Shown one piece after another: positions 26,701 through 39,158 of a stretch of 64,000 bases of DNA. Source of the stretch: Serilophus lunatus (lineage: Eukaryota > Chordata > Aves > Passeriformes > Eurylaimidae); the NCBI GenBank assembly GCA_013399895.1, contig VXBA01003292.1, positions 330,371 to 394,370 of the forward strand, in the 5' to 3' direction. Position 1 is the stretch's first letter, and each line of letters begins with the position of its first letter. The notes under the pieces are model-generated. The model saw only the letters and a list, made by a program, of their open reading frames with translations, did no database searches and was not told where the DNA came from. A program made the position numbers and the translations under genes.

Positions 26701-27631
26701 CCTGACTATTCTTTTCCATTTTGAATGTTTTGGTTAGTAGTTAAAAATTAAGAATTCTGAAGTTTTCAATTGTCACTAGCCTTCAAAGTCAACATGCCAG
26801 AGATTGTCTGCTTTTAGAACTGCTTTTTCAGACTCTTTTCAGCACAGCATTGATTTATCCTCCATTCACATTTGAAAGATTTCCTTTGCAAGCTATAAGG
26901 CCCAGAGACTGAATTTATTTTAAATGAAAAATGAGATCCTGGAGTACAAGATGGCATCCACAGAGATAAGTGCTGGGTTGCTGAGCTGGTATGTTATAGC
27001 TGATCTGAATTCCTGACTATAAGACCATCATGACTAATAAGGCAGTATCAAAGCAGATTCACAGCTTGAGCTACAATCTTGTACCCTGGGCTCCCAAGCT
27101 GGCTCAGAAATGCATGCTTTAATAACCAATATGTTTCACAGTTCATTCCTGGCAAAAAAAGTACTTCTTACCAGGCCAGCTTGGGGGACAGAGGGACACT
27201 GCACTGAGCAAACTGTGGACAAAAAGAACAATTTCCTTGATAACAATGTGATATAACTGTTCCTTATGTAAAAGGCAGAAGAGAAATGCAGCATGAAATA
27301 TGAACCCCATTGCTCTGCTGACTGCCTTAATTGGGATTTGGCTGGGAAATTTATTTTTACAGCCTTAGTATGTCCCCCTACATATTCCCTAGTGCCAAAG
27401 TTGAATGTGTCTCTAATATTGTGAGTGGGACAAAAGTTAATTTCTGGTAAATGACACTGTCCCCCTAGTGTTCCTGGTCTCTGAAGATATAGGCACCGGT
27501 GGCAATAATTATGACCGTTCAGTTCTCCAAACAGTATTTCACTCTGCTTTCCTTACTCTTCTCTCCACCTGCCTCCACCCCCTCTCTCTTTCTTTCTCTC
27601 TCTCCCTCTCTCTTCCTTTTCCCTTTCCGAG
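23714..27631 (+). other. BRSK2: Intron (3.9 kb) between cassette exon and candidate microexon
   Basis: I saw no exon and no recognised repeat. It ends in a tract of almost only C and T (27540-27629) before the candidate microexon. Confidence 0.65.
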
Positions 27632-27655
27632 GATGGCGAGTGCTGATCCATTGGG
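27632..27655 (+). CDS. BRSK2: Candidate 24-nt BRSK2 microexon
   Basis: TTTCCGAG precedes and GTAAGC follows 24 nt. The length is divisible by three and the phase matches exactly that of the 19657 and 23648 exons (enter and leave after codon base 2). It would insert Arg-MASADPLG between GQ or KEE and SRSISG. About 60 nt of nearly pure pyrimidine, with TGC motifs in the 100 nt upstream, is the layout typical of neuronal microexons. BRSK2 is a neuronal gene with isoforms at this very place. I do not recall this octapeptide from mammals. This is inference from splice signals and phase. Confidence 0.5.
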
Positions 27656-27780
27656 GTAAGCTCTAGTTTTGGATTATTCCTGTTGCGGGACCTGTTGTAT
27701 CTTGTAGAGAAACTTTTCATTTGCGATTCACAAATACAGTATAGGCCAATAAACTTCAATGAAGGAGGCTTTACAGCAGG

Positions 27781-27802
27781 GAGAGAGAGAGAGAGAGAGA
27801 GA
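27781..27802. repeat. (GA)n microsatellite
   Basis: Eleven GA units lie about 125 bp downstream of the candidate microexon. Confidence 0.9.
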
Positions 27803-30800
27803 TGTGGGAAGAAGCATTTTTGGTGCTTTTGTGTGTGTTTGTGTGCTCTTATGTTGAACTCAGACTCCATATCATTTACTTTTGGTTTCTTTTTTGTTCT
27901 CTTATTTGTCCCTCTGTTTCAATGTCTGTGGGCACAGAAAACTATCCTCAGACACTGCACAAGTATCAGGACACCTTCTGAGAATGAAACCCCCTTCTCT
28001 GTTTAGCACTTTTGTATCTGTTTGGTATCCTCCAGTTAATTTTGATCCTAATTTATCCATCTTTTTTCTTTTTTTTTGATGAAACTGAATCCCATCCATG
28101 TTATTAAAAAAATGCTGGGTATTCCCTCTCTTTTTAGAGTATGATTTCTTAAGTGGTGAACAGATGGCCCTAGAGAAAGATATATCTTTAAAGTTCTTTA
28201 TTTTCAATAAAGACAATAAAGGTACAAGAATGCAATCACACTTCAAATTAATGTCCCATTTATAAATACTTAAGAGAAGGAGTATATTATATTAATGAAT
28301 GATTTAATAAAACCATTGTAATAGATCATTACAGACTACAGTAAAAGCTCCTTGAGAGGGTACATATTGAGAAAGCTAAGTAGCACCAGGAACACTTACT
28401 TTTTATGTTTGTAGCATGCTTTACTATTTATCAATCCTTTCTAAACCATTTCTAAATGGAACTCTAGTATACATGGCCAGTGAATGTGCTGAAAGGATGA
28501 AGAGGTGTGTAACCAACACCTGCTCTCCTTTCTCTGTATCCTTCTTACAAGCTTCATCTTACAAACTGTTATTACCATGAGCAGGCCTTCTGACTTCAGC
28601 ATAAGTGTTCCCAGTAAGAGCTGTTAAAGTATTATTTGCACAGTTGAGACTTTTAGACAGTGGAACATCAAAGGTATTCTATTAATATTCCATAAATCAT
28701 GGAGTAAGGAAACGCAGTTTGTATCTTTTAGACACTCAAGGGTAATAGTAGAGAAATTTAACACAGCCTGACTGCTCACCTATTGCATATTAATTCAGAT
28801 GAATTTCAGGGGTCTCACACCCTGAAATTCAGTTTAGATTTTTTTTAGTTTTGAGCAAGCAAGGTAAGAGGAGTATCAAATTCCACCCAATATATGCTTG
28901 AAGCAAATAAGAGGTTGGCTGGATATTTTTTGGAATGACTTTCTGAACTACACATGGAATCAAACTAATTCAAAATTTCTAAGGCATTTCACCCTGGGAC
29001 ACAAGTCTGATGCATTACTGCACGCTGCATGCATGCTGTAGGCTCCCCTTCTTGGAAGCATGGCTCCAGCTTGACCAGTTAAGAGGCTGTATTCAGCATC
29101 CTGGTAAAACTGTGCTATGAAAGCAAGTTCTGCTGGGACTGCAACAAGGCACCAAACTCCCCTCTGATTGTAAGACAAAACTCTGTGAGATGGTTATTTG
29201 AAATAAAAACAAATGCCGAATCTGACCTAAAAGTGGCTGTGAAGCCTTTATGCTCTAGTGCTGTGTACTAGCAGATGCACTGTTTAAAGCACTTGAAAAC
29301 TACCCTGAGGGAAGGGCAATATAGAGATGCTCTGTACATGTGCTGTATGTGTAGTACAGTTACCAGATCAGCTGTGCTTTTCTGTCTTATGTTTCTCTCC
29401 GTCTACACCTCAGCACTGTCAGGCTTCAGCCCTTCACCTCTTACAGCTCTCTAGAAATTCTGCCATTCTTTGAAACCAGCTGGAACCTGGATTCCAGCCC
29501 CTCGGTTTCACCAGTAAGAGAACATTGTTTTGGGCCTAGCGTGGCTTCCTCTTTGACAGCAGCTGGCTAAAATGAGTAAAAAATTACTTCAAAATGAAAG
29601 ACCCTTTAACTTTGGTACTTTGAAGTATCAAATAGATTGAATAAGGTATAAAATCATCACAGCTACAAGCTGCAGCTCACACATGCACATTTTGTTTCAG
29701 TCCTTTGCCTCTCTCTTTCATAGCTCAGATGTCTCCAGATTATTGTCAATCTGTGGAATAAGAGGAATAGACTGCATTCGTCCACCTTATTTTTGGAGTG
29801 CTCTCTGCATCTTCTCCCTCCTAAACCGTGGGACTAGCTCCCTTACGGTTTTTCTTTAATTCCTCCCTCCGAGCTTGACAAAACGAATGTGTCACTTGGG
29901 AAGGGACTAAAGAGTCTCTTCTTGAGTCTCTAAATCTGGTATTTGTGGTTAAGGAATGCCCTTTGTTTGAGCAACTGCACTGACTTTACTTGTATTTTCA
30001 ACAATGTTTCAATGACTTCTGTGGAGTTAGTGCATGAGCATACAGCAATGCAAAACAGAGCAAGATGAGTCACTCACAATGCTCATAGTTTCCTAGATTG
30101 TTGCATTTAGTGTTAAATTATTGGAATTATTATAGATTTAATACTTCCAATAACATTTAGTGCCTGTAAAGACTCTTAGGGAGTTAGTTACTCACTAATA
30201 GATAGCTCCCACTGAATAAATTTAGTTCATAGCCGTGGAGATAAGATGATCTTATATTTTTCTCCTCTTTCCACACATAAGACATAAGAGTTTGCCATAC
30301 TAATGTGCTGCTGCTAGGGTCTCACACTTTCATTTTCTGGTGAGAGAGATAAAAATTTAAGATCTGTGTTCTTTTGTTACAGCATTTCAACATAATGCAA
30401 TGTTTTAACTACTTCCTTTTGGCCCTGTCCCAGTTCTGTCCACCTGACTCTGAGATACAGGAGCAGTACACGCGGTTGGTTTTTTTTTACAAGCTGAATT
30501 ATAGCATTGCTCAGCCAAGGTGATCTTGATGAGAGGGACAAATCTGTCATTTTTGCCTGTTAGAATTTCTGTCCTGGATTATAGAACCACTTGGTAGGCC
30601 AGGGTACTGAGTTTTTGTAGCCATCTTGGGAAGTATGTCCCATTTGTAAAGGGAAATTACAGGAAATTTGTTAAATGAAAAAGATCCAAGTAAGATCTCA
30701 ATCTGGGTGTCATATCCCGTGAACACTTTACGGAAAGGGAGGAAGACTTTTGAAAATGTACAGCTCTCTTTTCACCCTAATATTTAAAATTAACACGGGC

Positions 30801-32161
30801 TTCTTTCAACTCTTTCCACTGCTCCTATATACAATTTCCAGTGTGGACAAACTGAAACTTGCTATAGGGCCTACCTTACTTCTTTCCTACTTTGCATGTA
30901 AATCAGCAGCAGAAATAAAGCTTGTTCAATAGCAATCATGTGGATACTGAATGCATTTCCAAGAAGATTTCATACTAACTCTCTCTTATGTCCCCTGCCT
31001 CAGGCTCCTAGGTTGGATGAAAGCACAGTACACAACTATTTTTCAAATACTACTTCCAATAAAGAACTGGGAGTTGGGAGTGGGACTGGCCATATTTTGC
31101 CCTCCATGTGTCTGATCACTTTTGTAAAAAAAATAGGAGGCAATGGGGTTGGTAAGGGAGGAATTTAGGACTGTTGGAAACATCTGATTGCAAAAAAAGA
31201 AATAGCAGATTGCAACTTTTAATCAAGTATCCTGGAATTCAGGTGAGTGTCAGAGAGTGACTTTCCCACCACAATTAAGTGTTGGTGGCAATGTCTCCTT
31301 CAAGTTGGTATTTAACTACATCTCTGGGCACCTGAATGCCTTCCACATTTGTCCAAGATAATCTATAGCCTCCCCTTGTAATTTATGGTTTGGAAGAACC
31401 TTATCCTGATGATTCATGCAAGGAAGATTTTAACTAAATGGACTTCCCATCTTCACAACACATCTGTAGTGCAGTCAGCTACTTCAGTTATAGAAAAGGC
31501 ACGTAAAGTAGCCTTTCAAAAGTGGAGCAGATGGTTCTCCCCTTAATTTCTTTGCATAAACCATTATGAGTGCCTGAGATCTTGATGGTACAAATTTAGG
31601 TTTAATCTACCACTAAAGAATGCTAAGAGTGAGCTTCTAGTTCTTTACTGCTGCACTATGATGGCAGACTGCAGTAGAGTACAAGGAAAAACCTGAGTGG
31701 GGAGTTTCTGCATAGAACAAGTGCTCTAGATTTTCATGGTGCCAATCTGGATTTAATCTGGCCAAAAAACATATGCTGACACTTGGCTTCTGCCTTTCGC
31801 CTCTTTATTGTGGTGGACAAACTGCAAAGAGAAACAAAGAAAACCATCTCTAAGTAGTTTCTGCAGAGGATACAAAGTCAGAAGACAGGATCTGCCGTTG
31901 TGTTCAGTTGTATCTTACTCTTTCATTGGAAATGCTTCCTCTTTTGCAGTTCACATATTTTTTAAGAATTCTACGACTCACATTTTTTAGCAACATATAT
32001 CTAGCAGACTGTTTTAAAAACTGATTTTTTTGTTTTATCCTATAAGAGTAGAAGAGAGTAAACTGGCACAGTTTATGATCTAAATTGGTTTTATATTCTC
32101 TTACATATAAGCTAACATCAACTATCTAACCTATATCAATTTTTAATAAGTATGCATGTGA

Positions 32162-32204
32162 ACACACACACATAGACACATAGACACATATGTATACACA
32201 TACA
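32162..32204. repeat. Degenerate CA/CATA-rich simple repeat
   Basis: ACACACACACATAGACACATAG-like units alternate with TATACA. Intronic. Confidence 0.7.
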
Positions 32205-32806
32205 GTCATGCACTCTGTTTTCCAGCCATCTACAGGAATTTCATCTTTTCGTGTTTGCTACTTGAAGGCAAGTAATTGCTTTCCTGGCTTTTACTAGAGA
32301 TGAAACATTGCTAGGTTTGCTATATTGACATGTTGTTGAATGGTGGTTGTTGAACAACTGAGTTCTTAGCCAAGTCTTTTCCTATAAGATGTTTCAGTCT
32401 TCAAGACAATTTTCTTTCTGTTTAGAAAGGATAGAAAGCAGCTGCCTCTGGGGCTCACTCATGTACAGCCTCATATAGGGTGCAGGTTTTTTTCTGCTGG
32501 CCAGCTCTCCTCCTAGAAACTTCTTCTGCTGAAATATTTGTGCAGTTTGGCTTGTCTGCTCTTTCACCATGTTTAGCATAACATAGTTGCACATTTTATT
32601 GTTTGCACCTGACAGTTTTCATTGGTGGCCTTTTGGTGGAGAGCATAAGAGCATTACAGCATAGGTGACCTTGTCAGCAAATAAGACAGTTTACTGGTCC
32701 TTACTTGGCCTCTTTTTGAGGGCACCTGAGCTGTTATCTTGATATTAGTAAGGTTATCAACAGAAGCAGAACTCATTATCCATAGAGAAGACCTGGCTTG
32801 TTTAAT

Positions 32807-32824
32807 GCAGCAGCAGCAGCAGCA
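32807..32824. repeat. (GCA)6 trinucleotide repeat
   Basis: Six perfect GCA units lie in intron, not in a coding exon. Confidence 0.9.
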
Positions 32825-33434
32825 AGAAATCTTGCTGGAGAACAAAGATGCGAAATCCATCAGTAAAAAGGGAGTAGATGGAAGCTGGAAAGGGTTAAGC
32901 CAATGTGATCTTTGATTTCAGTGGGAAGTCATAGCATAGGAAATGATTACGTGCCTGGGTCAAGGAAACTTGTTTTTTAATTATTATCTGGAATAATCCC
33001 CTACCTTTGTGTCTTGTAAACACAGTGCTTTTCCATGTTGCTTGTGACAGAGAAAGTCTCATTCTGTGAGCATTGTGCAAAACGGAATTCTCAGTACAAA
33101 TATGAATGTCTCTACTGTCCTTTTGAATTCAGCAGTTCAACTTGCACAGGTCAGACATAGTAGCTTCCATATGCTTGAAGACCAAAAAGAAAGCATCAAC
33201 TGTCTTAATCCAAAGGGATTATAGTGTCCTCCCTGAGCAATAGCAATTCTTTGATTTGATGGGGAAAGAACTGAAAAATGTGACAGTAGTGAAAGGAAAG
33301 GAAAGAGTTGTGCTTTTCCAGTGACAGCCTCCCTCCTCCTCCTCACTTCATGCCTGTGCCTGTGGTGGCTGGTGATCAGGGTTATTACTTGTCCGAGTTT
33401 TCTGAGGGATGTTTTCCTTATTGTGTCCATTCAG

Positions 33435-33495
33435 GTCTCGGTCAATCAGCGGAGCGTCATCTGGGCTCTCCACCAGTCCTCTCAGCAGTCCAAGG
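33435..33495 (+). CDS. BRSK2: BRSK2 exon: Ser-rich linker (61 nt)
   Basis: The first base completes an Arg codon, then SRSISGASSGLSTSPLSSPR follows, ending on a codon boundary before GTAAGT. The acceptor is GTCCATTCAG. The segment is the serine-rich linker before the proline-rich region and is shared with BRSK1 in slightly different form. Because it ends in phase 0, it can join either to VTPHPSP at 37764 or to the in-frame extension at 37389 or 37359. The longer open frame through it in another phase is a shadow. Confidence 0.96.
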
Positions 33496-36400
33496 GTAAG
33501 TGGTGTTGTTTCAAGATCTGTTGGTCCAATTCACTCACACATGCTTGATGCTTTTTGACATCTGTTGCTTCAGAGCTATGGCTCTTAGCTGGGATGTTTT
33601 GTTTTTCCTTGGCAGCTTGTAAATTTTCATAAGTGGTGAGGGAAATGTTATTTACAAATGCAAGCAAATAATTTCTCATACATGTTAGCAGGAATCTCAC
33701 TGTGCCCTTGCCCTTTTTCAATCTCATAAGCACATAGAATAACATTGCTATGACTAAACACTGCTATATCCAGCTGAGGTCTGCATACAACATGGTTTCA
33801 GATCAAACAATCAGGAACCATTTCACAGCTGCCTTCAATTAGGTCACAGTGGAGCACCAAATCATGCTGGGTGTCTCTTCTGTTTGCCTCAGAAAAGTTT
33901 GTATTGGGAAGTCGAAAGAAATAAATCATATAAATTTGAGGGCTAGTAAATTTAAAAGGAAGGTAAGAAGTTGACTGACTAGGATAAGTAAAAAATGTTC
34001 AAACCCCTGTAAATAAGGTACATTCATATACCCTTTTTAAACATATAGTCAACTAAATACCGATACTCACTGATACCAATACTCAGTACAACACATGCTT
34101 CACATTACATTCGTTGCAAAGTTGTTGCAATTTCTAAGTGCCGCGACAGAGGCCTCCATCTTTTTAACTTCTTCAGGGATTGAAGTGGATATCCCTAGTG
34201 CCCGACAAGGTCAGCTAAGTCACTTTATGACTGCAGCCCTTACAAAAGTATGGACCTCATCAAGAAGTCTGTAGGGCTCTGGCAATCCTTGTTGCCTAGT
34301 TGTCTGATCCAGACTCTTTGGAGTATTTCTAGGCACTTTTCATGACTTCATGAGAAGATGCTATCCCCCACTGGAAATGGATATATTCCATGTGTTAGGG
34401 TATGGATACACCTGTGGATCTACTCTTAGTCATATGAAGATAACATTAGTATTCCTGGTATTTGAGACTGTAATTGCCCAGTAAGATTCTGTGTAATTCT
34501 TATGAATAAAGATACACTGTCAGGCATAAGCTTACAAGCTAGTAAAGCTTCCAACACCCTTGCTTGATTGAGCTATTTTCTGAAACATATTCTGGGTTCC
34601 TGTCAATTGTTACCCTATTTTGCAACCGGCATAAATGTGTTTGTGTTCTCCTCTGTCTTTAAAGTGCTAGGAATCAGTGAAGATCCATTTCCTTCTTTCT
34701 GCACTGGGACTCCTGGTTGTCAGTGGAGTGAAGCAGAGGTCTGAGAACTTTCATGCCACTGCAAAATGTACTGAAAAAGAGAATGGAAACAGTTTTGTGC
34801 ACAAAATAAGCATCCAGTGCAGCAAACCCAAATCTTGGTGTCATTAATTGATCTCTTGGGATCAATTTCTGACACTGCAGTAGAACTACATCAAAGAATA
34901 AGGTTGACAAGATCCTTTCCATAGTTGCTGTATCTTACTATTATTATTTAATAGGCAATTGATTAAATAGTCTTCAAAGGGATTTAGCAACCAGATGGCG
35001 TTTTCAGCAGATCATAACGATATTAAGGCAGGCAAAATTTGAGGCTTAAAAGGAAATGTTGGAATAAAAATCATATATTTTTAAAACATCCTTACCTATG
35101 CTTCTAATAGCACCTTAGATTATTGAAAGAGAACATACTTTAAAAAGCAAATACATATTTCATTTTATGCAGAGCTTGGGTTCAGTTCTATGAGGAATTG
35201 AATTCAACAGCAACTAAAATTCTCAAATTTCACAAGATCTTCCTAATGGCACCTGCTGAAATAGAAACCTAATCTTGTTCTTCATTTCATTATTAAGAAT
35301 GTGATAATTAAGGGTCCCTCTTCAGATTCTTAATGGCTTAAGTGGGAGTTGAATTTGACATTTATTTCTTTCATACTTGTTTCTCAAACCATCATACACA
35401 TAAGATACAAAAGTTGCGAGGAAATATTTGCAAGCACTCTTTGACTTTTATCCATTGGTGTCATTTGCAAATGGTTAATAATCAGATGCTGACAGTGACT
35501 TCCACAAATAAACCACTTTCCTTACCTTCTCCCCATCCTTTCTCATTGGCAATCAGAATTTACCTACATGGCAGATATTTGTTTAATTTTACAATCCTAA
35601 GAATAATACAAATGTTTTGATGTAGTATTTTTCTTTTAATTTTGGTGGCCTAAGTTCTTTGAAGTAATTACAAAACTTTGATGCAAGCAATTTCACGAAC
35701 TGAGTCTTAAATACATTTCTGCAGTTTTTTAAATATGACAAAATTGTGCTAATCCTTCAAACCCGTGAAGTAAACTCCCCAATGAGTGTGCTTACCTGGG
35801 ACTGAGATTTGAGGCATAGTTACATGTACATGGTATGTCTGGACAGTGCTTGATTGCAGCTTTTAGGTGTTAAGAATGTGTAATAATAATGGTGATATGT
35901 AATTTTTCATAAGTAATAATTTATAGAAATCAGAATCTAAGTGTAGACTAGAGCTAAATATCTTGAATAGTGATTTCTATTTTTACAATTCTTCCAGTAC
36001 TTGTAATCTAAGGTGTTAACAGCAATGTTTTATAAGGACATTTGTTTTATTTTATATGTGATTTTTAGCTTGCTAATATCCCTTTAAAAGGCTTCTACCC
36101 TTCCAAGTCTGTCTATTGCTGTTTGCTGTCAATGTATGAATGGTTTCCCAAAATGCCTCTTAATATTTGTAAATGTTCTTGTTTGGGGGAAAAAAATCAT
36201 AATCCCATTTTGATACCTCAGTGGTGGATTATGAACTTTGCTTGTCTTTTTTTTTTTAAACTGTGTCTTACAAAGGGGTGGCTCACCTCACAGTGTTCTT
36301 AGACTTCAGACTTAATGGAAAATATTGTTGAGTCTTTATGATAGAAATTCCAAATATCAAGCTGTCCTTCAATGCAAGGAGGGATGTTGCAGGAGAAGTT

Positions 36401-37388
36401 CAAAGTCTGATGGAAAGTACCATCTCTTCCCAGATAAATAAATTTGCCAGGCCTCACTGAAGTTTTTGCTGTAGCAGTTTACAAATCAAACACCAATCTG
36501 AGTTCTTACTTATCTCATGGTGTTCTGTGCTCTGAAGCCTCCAAGTGAGTGCTGAGCCATCTAAACTTCCAGATCAGGAGGGGAGAGCTGGTGCCCAGGT
36601 GGCATCACTCTCTTTTCCCTCTCCTTCTGCAATGGGTGGCTGCAACTCAGGTGTGCACTAGCCAGTCAGGGGTAAAGAGGAAGGAAAGAGGTTCTGACTG
36701 GCGTGTGTAGTAACTGTGTGTATCACCTGCCACTCCGTATGTATCACACACCTGTTCTGAGTTTCATCTCTCTACTGAATTTGCATATGGGCACATGGAG
36801 CTGAAAGAGGTGGTCCCATTCTTGGCACATCTCAATTTGTCTGTGGCTTGAGTGGTTCTTCTCCCCCTTCCTCACCTCCCTACAGCATCGTGCTTCTCTC
36901 ACTGCAGGGCAATCAGAACAATCCCAGAGAGATGGCATTTCTCTCTTCTTTTTTTCTTGGTTACTTTCTTTTTTAATTTGATTTTAATTTTTTTTACTGT
37001 TCCTTTGTTGTACTTTTTCTGTTGTTTTCCTTTGCTGACACGTGGTTGGTTAATATGATGAAGCCTGTTATGACACTGTTGTTCTTGCTGCTGCCGCTGC
37101 TGCTGTTGTTGATTATGCTGTGTTCCCAGCTAACTGCATGTCTTTTTTTTGTTTTTTGTTTGTTTGTTTGTTTTTGTTTCTTTGCAAAATCCCTCCCCTC
37201 CCACTACCCCTTCACCTCCATCCCCTATGTCTCCTTGTGACATGGTGCATCTTTGTGACTCGGATGGATTTTATTCTGACTTTCCTTTCTCTGCTCGCCC
37301 GCTCTATGCGTATTTCACTGTTTTTGATGTGCATGGACACTCTGCGTCTGTCTTGTAGCCTATCAGAAAGTTCTTCATCCCCCCTCAG
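33496..37388 (+). other. BRSK2: Intron (3.9-4.3 kb depending on acceptor)
   Basis: The donor is GTAAGT. No other exon seen. T-rich and TTTG-repeat sequence (37141-37180) lies near the 3' end. The acceptor can be 37358, 37388 or 37763; all three leave the reading frame intact. Confidence 0.75.
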
Positions 37389-37763
37389 ACCTCCGACCTC
37401 CCTTTCTCTCCCCGACCCCAAGTCTCCTTGGACCCTGATGCTTGTAGGAACGCCTCCAGGCCTGGACATGTACTCCAACCAAAGCCAGCACTTCAGCCCA
37501 ACCCAAAGACGCAGACTTTGCCATCCAAGAGCAAATTGGCTGAAAAACCACTCCAGTCTACTAAATCCAACCCACTCCCTACCAGCAATACCAGCGCCCC
37601 CTCTTCCCAGAACAACCCTGTGCAGAATGCTCAGGGCCGCTCGCCTGCTGCCAGCTTTAACCCACAGCTGGCTGTTCCCAAAGTGCAGACCAACCCTATG
37701 TCTCCTGTTAGATTGCTCCCTTCTAGTACTGACCCAAGCACCAAATCTATCCCCATCATACAG
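37389..37763 (+). CDS. BRSK2: Candidate in-frame 5' extension of the proline-rich exon (125 codons; 135 if from 37359)
   Basis: The frame of the 37764 exon stays open upstream to the TAG at 37356. Two acceptors fit phase 0: TCTTGTAG before 37359, and TTCATCCCCCCTCAG before 37389, the latter with the better pyrimidine tract. The added protein is rich in Pro, Ser, Asn and Gln. It contains DLPFSPRP, then PNPKTQTLPSKSK, NTSAPSSQNNPVQ and GRSPAASFNP. KTQTLPS stands in human BRSK1 at the same place, after SPLSSPR and a FSFSPEP segment, as I recall it. That suggests an ancestral segment kept as an optional part of BRSK2. The long antisense frame here (37212-37955) is a shadow of this composition. 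Confidence 0.7.
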
Positions 37764-37971
37764 GTCACCCCTCACCCCTCTCCAAGGGGAAGTCCCCTCC
37801 CTACCCCCAAGGGGACACCTGTTCATACGCCAAAGGAGAGCCCAGCAGGCACACCCAACCCAACACCACCATCCAGCCCCAGCATTGGAGGAATGCCATG
37901 GAGGACACGACTCAACTCCATCAAGAATAGTTTCCTGGGGTCTCCTCGCTTCCATCGTCGGAAATTACAAG
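37764..37971 (+). CDS. BRSK2: BRSK2 exon: proline-rich region (208 nt)
   Basis: With the acceptor CATCATACAG, the exon reads VTPHPSPRGSPLPTPKGTP, VHTPKESPAGTPNPTPPS, then SPSIGGMPWRTRLNSIKN and SFLGSPRFHRRKLQ, plus one base before GTGAGT. The many PxxP and S/TP motifs are the BRSK2 proline-rich region. The RLNSIKNSFLGSPRFHRRK block is a near-invariant basic segment of BRSK kinases, leading to the C-terminal domain. Ile and Met in SIGGMPWRT differ from the Val residues of mammals. The acceptor at 37763 is preceded by a poor pyrimidine tract, which fits alternative use of the upstream acceptors. Confidence 0.95.
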
Positions 37972-39109
37972 GTGAGTGCTCACCCTAATATACACGTGGT
38001 CCTGATTTGGGAAGCTATTCAGAAGAAAGCTGATACCTGTCTGATTCTGCAAATTCCATGTACCAAGGGGTGAATATTTGTATCGAAAATGAGAGTAACA
38101 GCATCAGCCAAGCCCTAAGCCACATGTGAGCAGGCTCTGTCATGCCACTGCACCTGCTCCAACACTGTTTCCGGAACCCTCTTCACACTCCAGCCAGACA
38201 GCTCTTACTATCCCTGTTGTGGCTCTTAGACCGCAAAAATAATTTACCGTCAGCTTCTTCACTTGTTTTGGCAGTGAGCCTAGAGCTCTGCCACTTCCCC
38301 TGTGGCTGTGCTCTGCTGCCTTTCCACAGCCACAGGCTGAGCCTTCTGCTGAAAAAAAGACAGCCACTTGCAATAGGCTGAAATTGTCCTTCTGAAGTAA
38401 AGCTTTTTTGATCTTGGTTAATGCATTTTTTACCTCATTTGGTAATGGGTGCAAAAATCTTGTTAATACAATCAGTGATTTCAAATCTGCTGGCTTACTT
38501 CAGTTTTCAGTCTCTAGAGTGTTGAGATGTGCAATATTTCCTTCCTCATGCTTCAGGTGGCTTTTTGCACGCAGGTAAAGGGCACTCAAAGTCACGTGCA
38601 TTGTCCTTGGACACCAGCAGCAGTTATCTTAACACCTTGTGGTTTAATGGATACCAGGATGTGATCCTATGGGAAAAGAGATAGCCATGGAATAGTTAGA
38701 GTCTATGCTGTAATGGTCAACGACATTGTCTCTGAGTTGGTCAGAAAACTGCAGAGAAATGCAGTAGTGACTGAGATGCATCCAACTGGGCTTTGAAGCA
38801 ATTGTAAAGCAATCACATTGGCATGGTATTTAATTCTGAATCAGGAACCATTGAAGCCAGTGCACGATTGCATAATGATTTCAGAAAGAGTAGAGTGAGC
38901 CTTGAAATGTAGCATTTGATTAGATGCAGTAGTCTAGAGACATACGACGGATGTTCAAATGTCAGAACTAGTCTTCAGAGGCAGTGGGCAAATGCAAGAG
39001 GGTGCAATGGCAGAATTGTTTCATTGGTATACAAGCAGAAAATGGAAGGTGTACTGAATCAGCAATTTCTTTTCTCCCTCTCTCTCTTTGGCTATGTGTG
39101 CATGGGCAG
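37972..39109 (+). other. BRSK2: Intron (1.1 kb)
   Basis: Nothing recognised inside. The acceptor is TGCATGGGCAG. Confidence 0.85.
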
Positions 39110-39158
39110 TACCTACACCAGAGGAGATGTCTAATTTAACCCCAGAATCATCCCCAGA
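39110..39158 (+). CDS. BRSK2: BRSK2 short exon before the C-terminal domain (49 nt)
   Basis: Two bases complete a Val codon. PTPEEMSNLTPESSP follows, then GA before GTAAGT. This is the conserved EEMSxLTPESSPELAK motif linking the basic segment to the KA1-like domain. PTPEEMSN is the BRSK2 version; BRSK1 has TAEEMSS as I recall. The exon is too short for ORF tracking but its phase is exact on both sides. Confidence 0.95.

Larger units (their letters stand above)
27656..33434 (+). other. BRSK2: Intron (5.8 kb)
   Basis: No further exon seen. It contains the GA repeat, a CA-rich stretch (32162-32204) and a GCA repeat (32807-32824). If the microexon is not real, this and 23714-27631 form one 9.7 kb intron. 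Confidence 0.7.

Noticed and set aside
37212..37955. 247-residue open frame on the minus strand
   Set aside because: Antisense shadow of the Pro-rich coding sequence, with no recognisable protein features.
37120..38073. 317-residue open frame overlapping the proline-rich exon
   Set aside because: It is in a different phase from VTPHPSP. Its length follows from the C-rich composition and it shows no domain.
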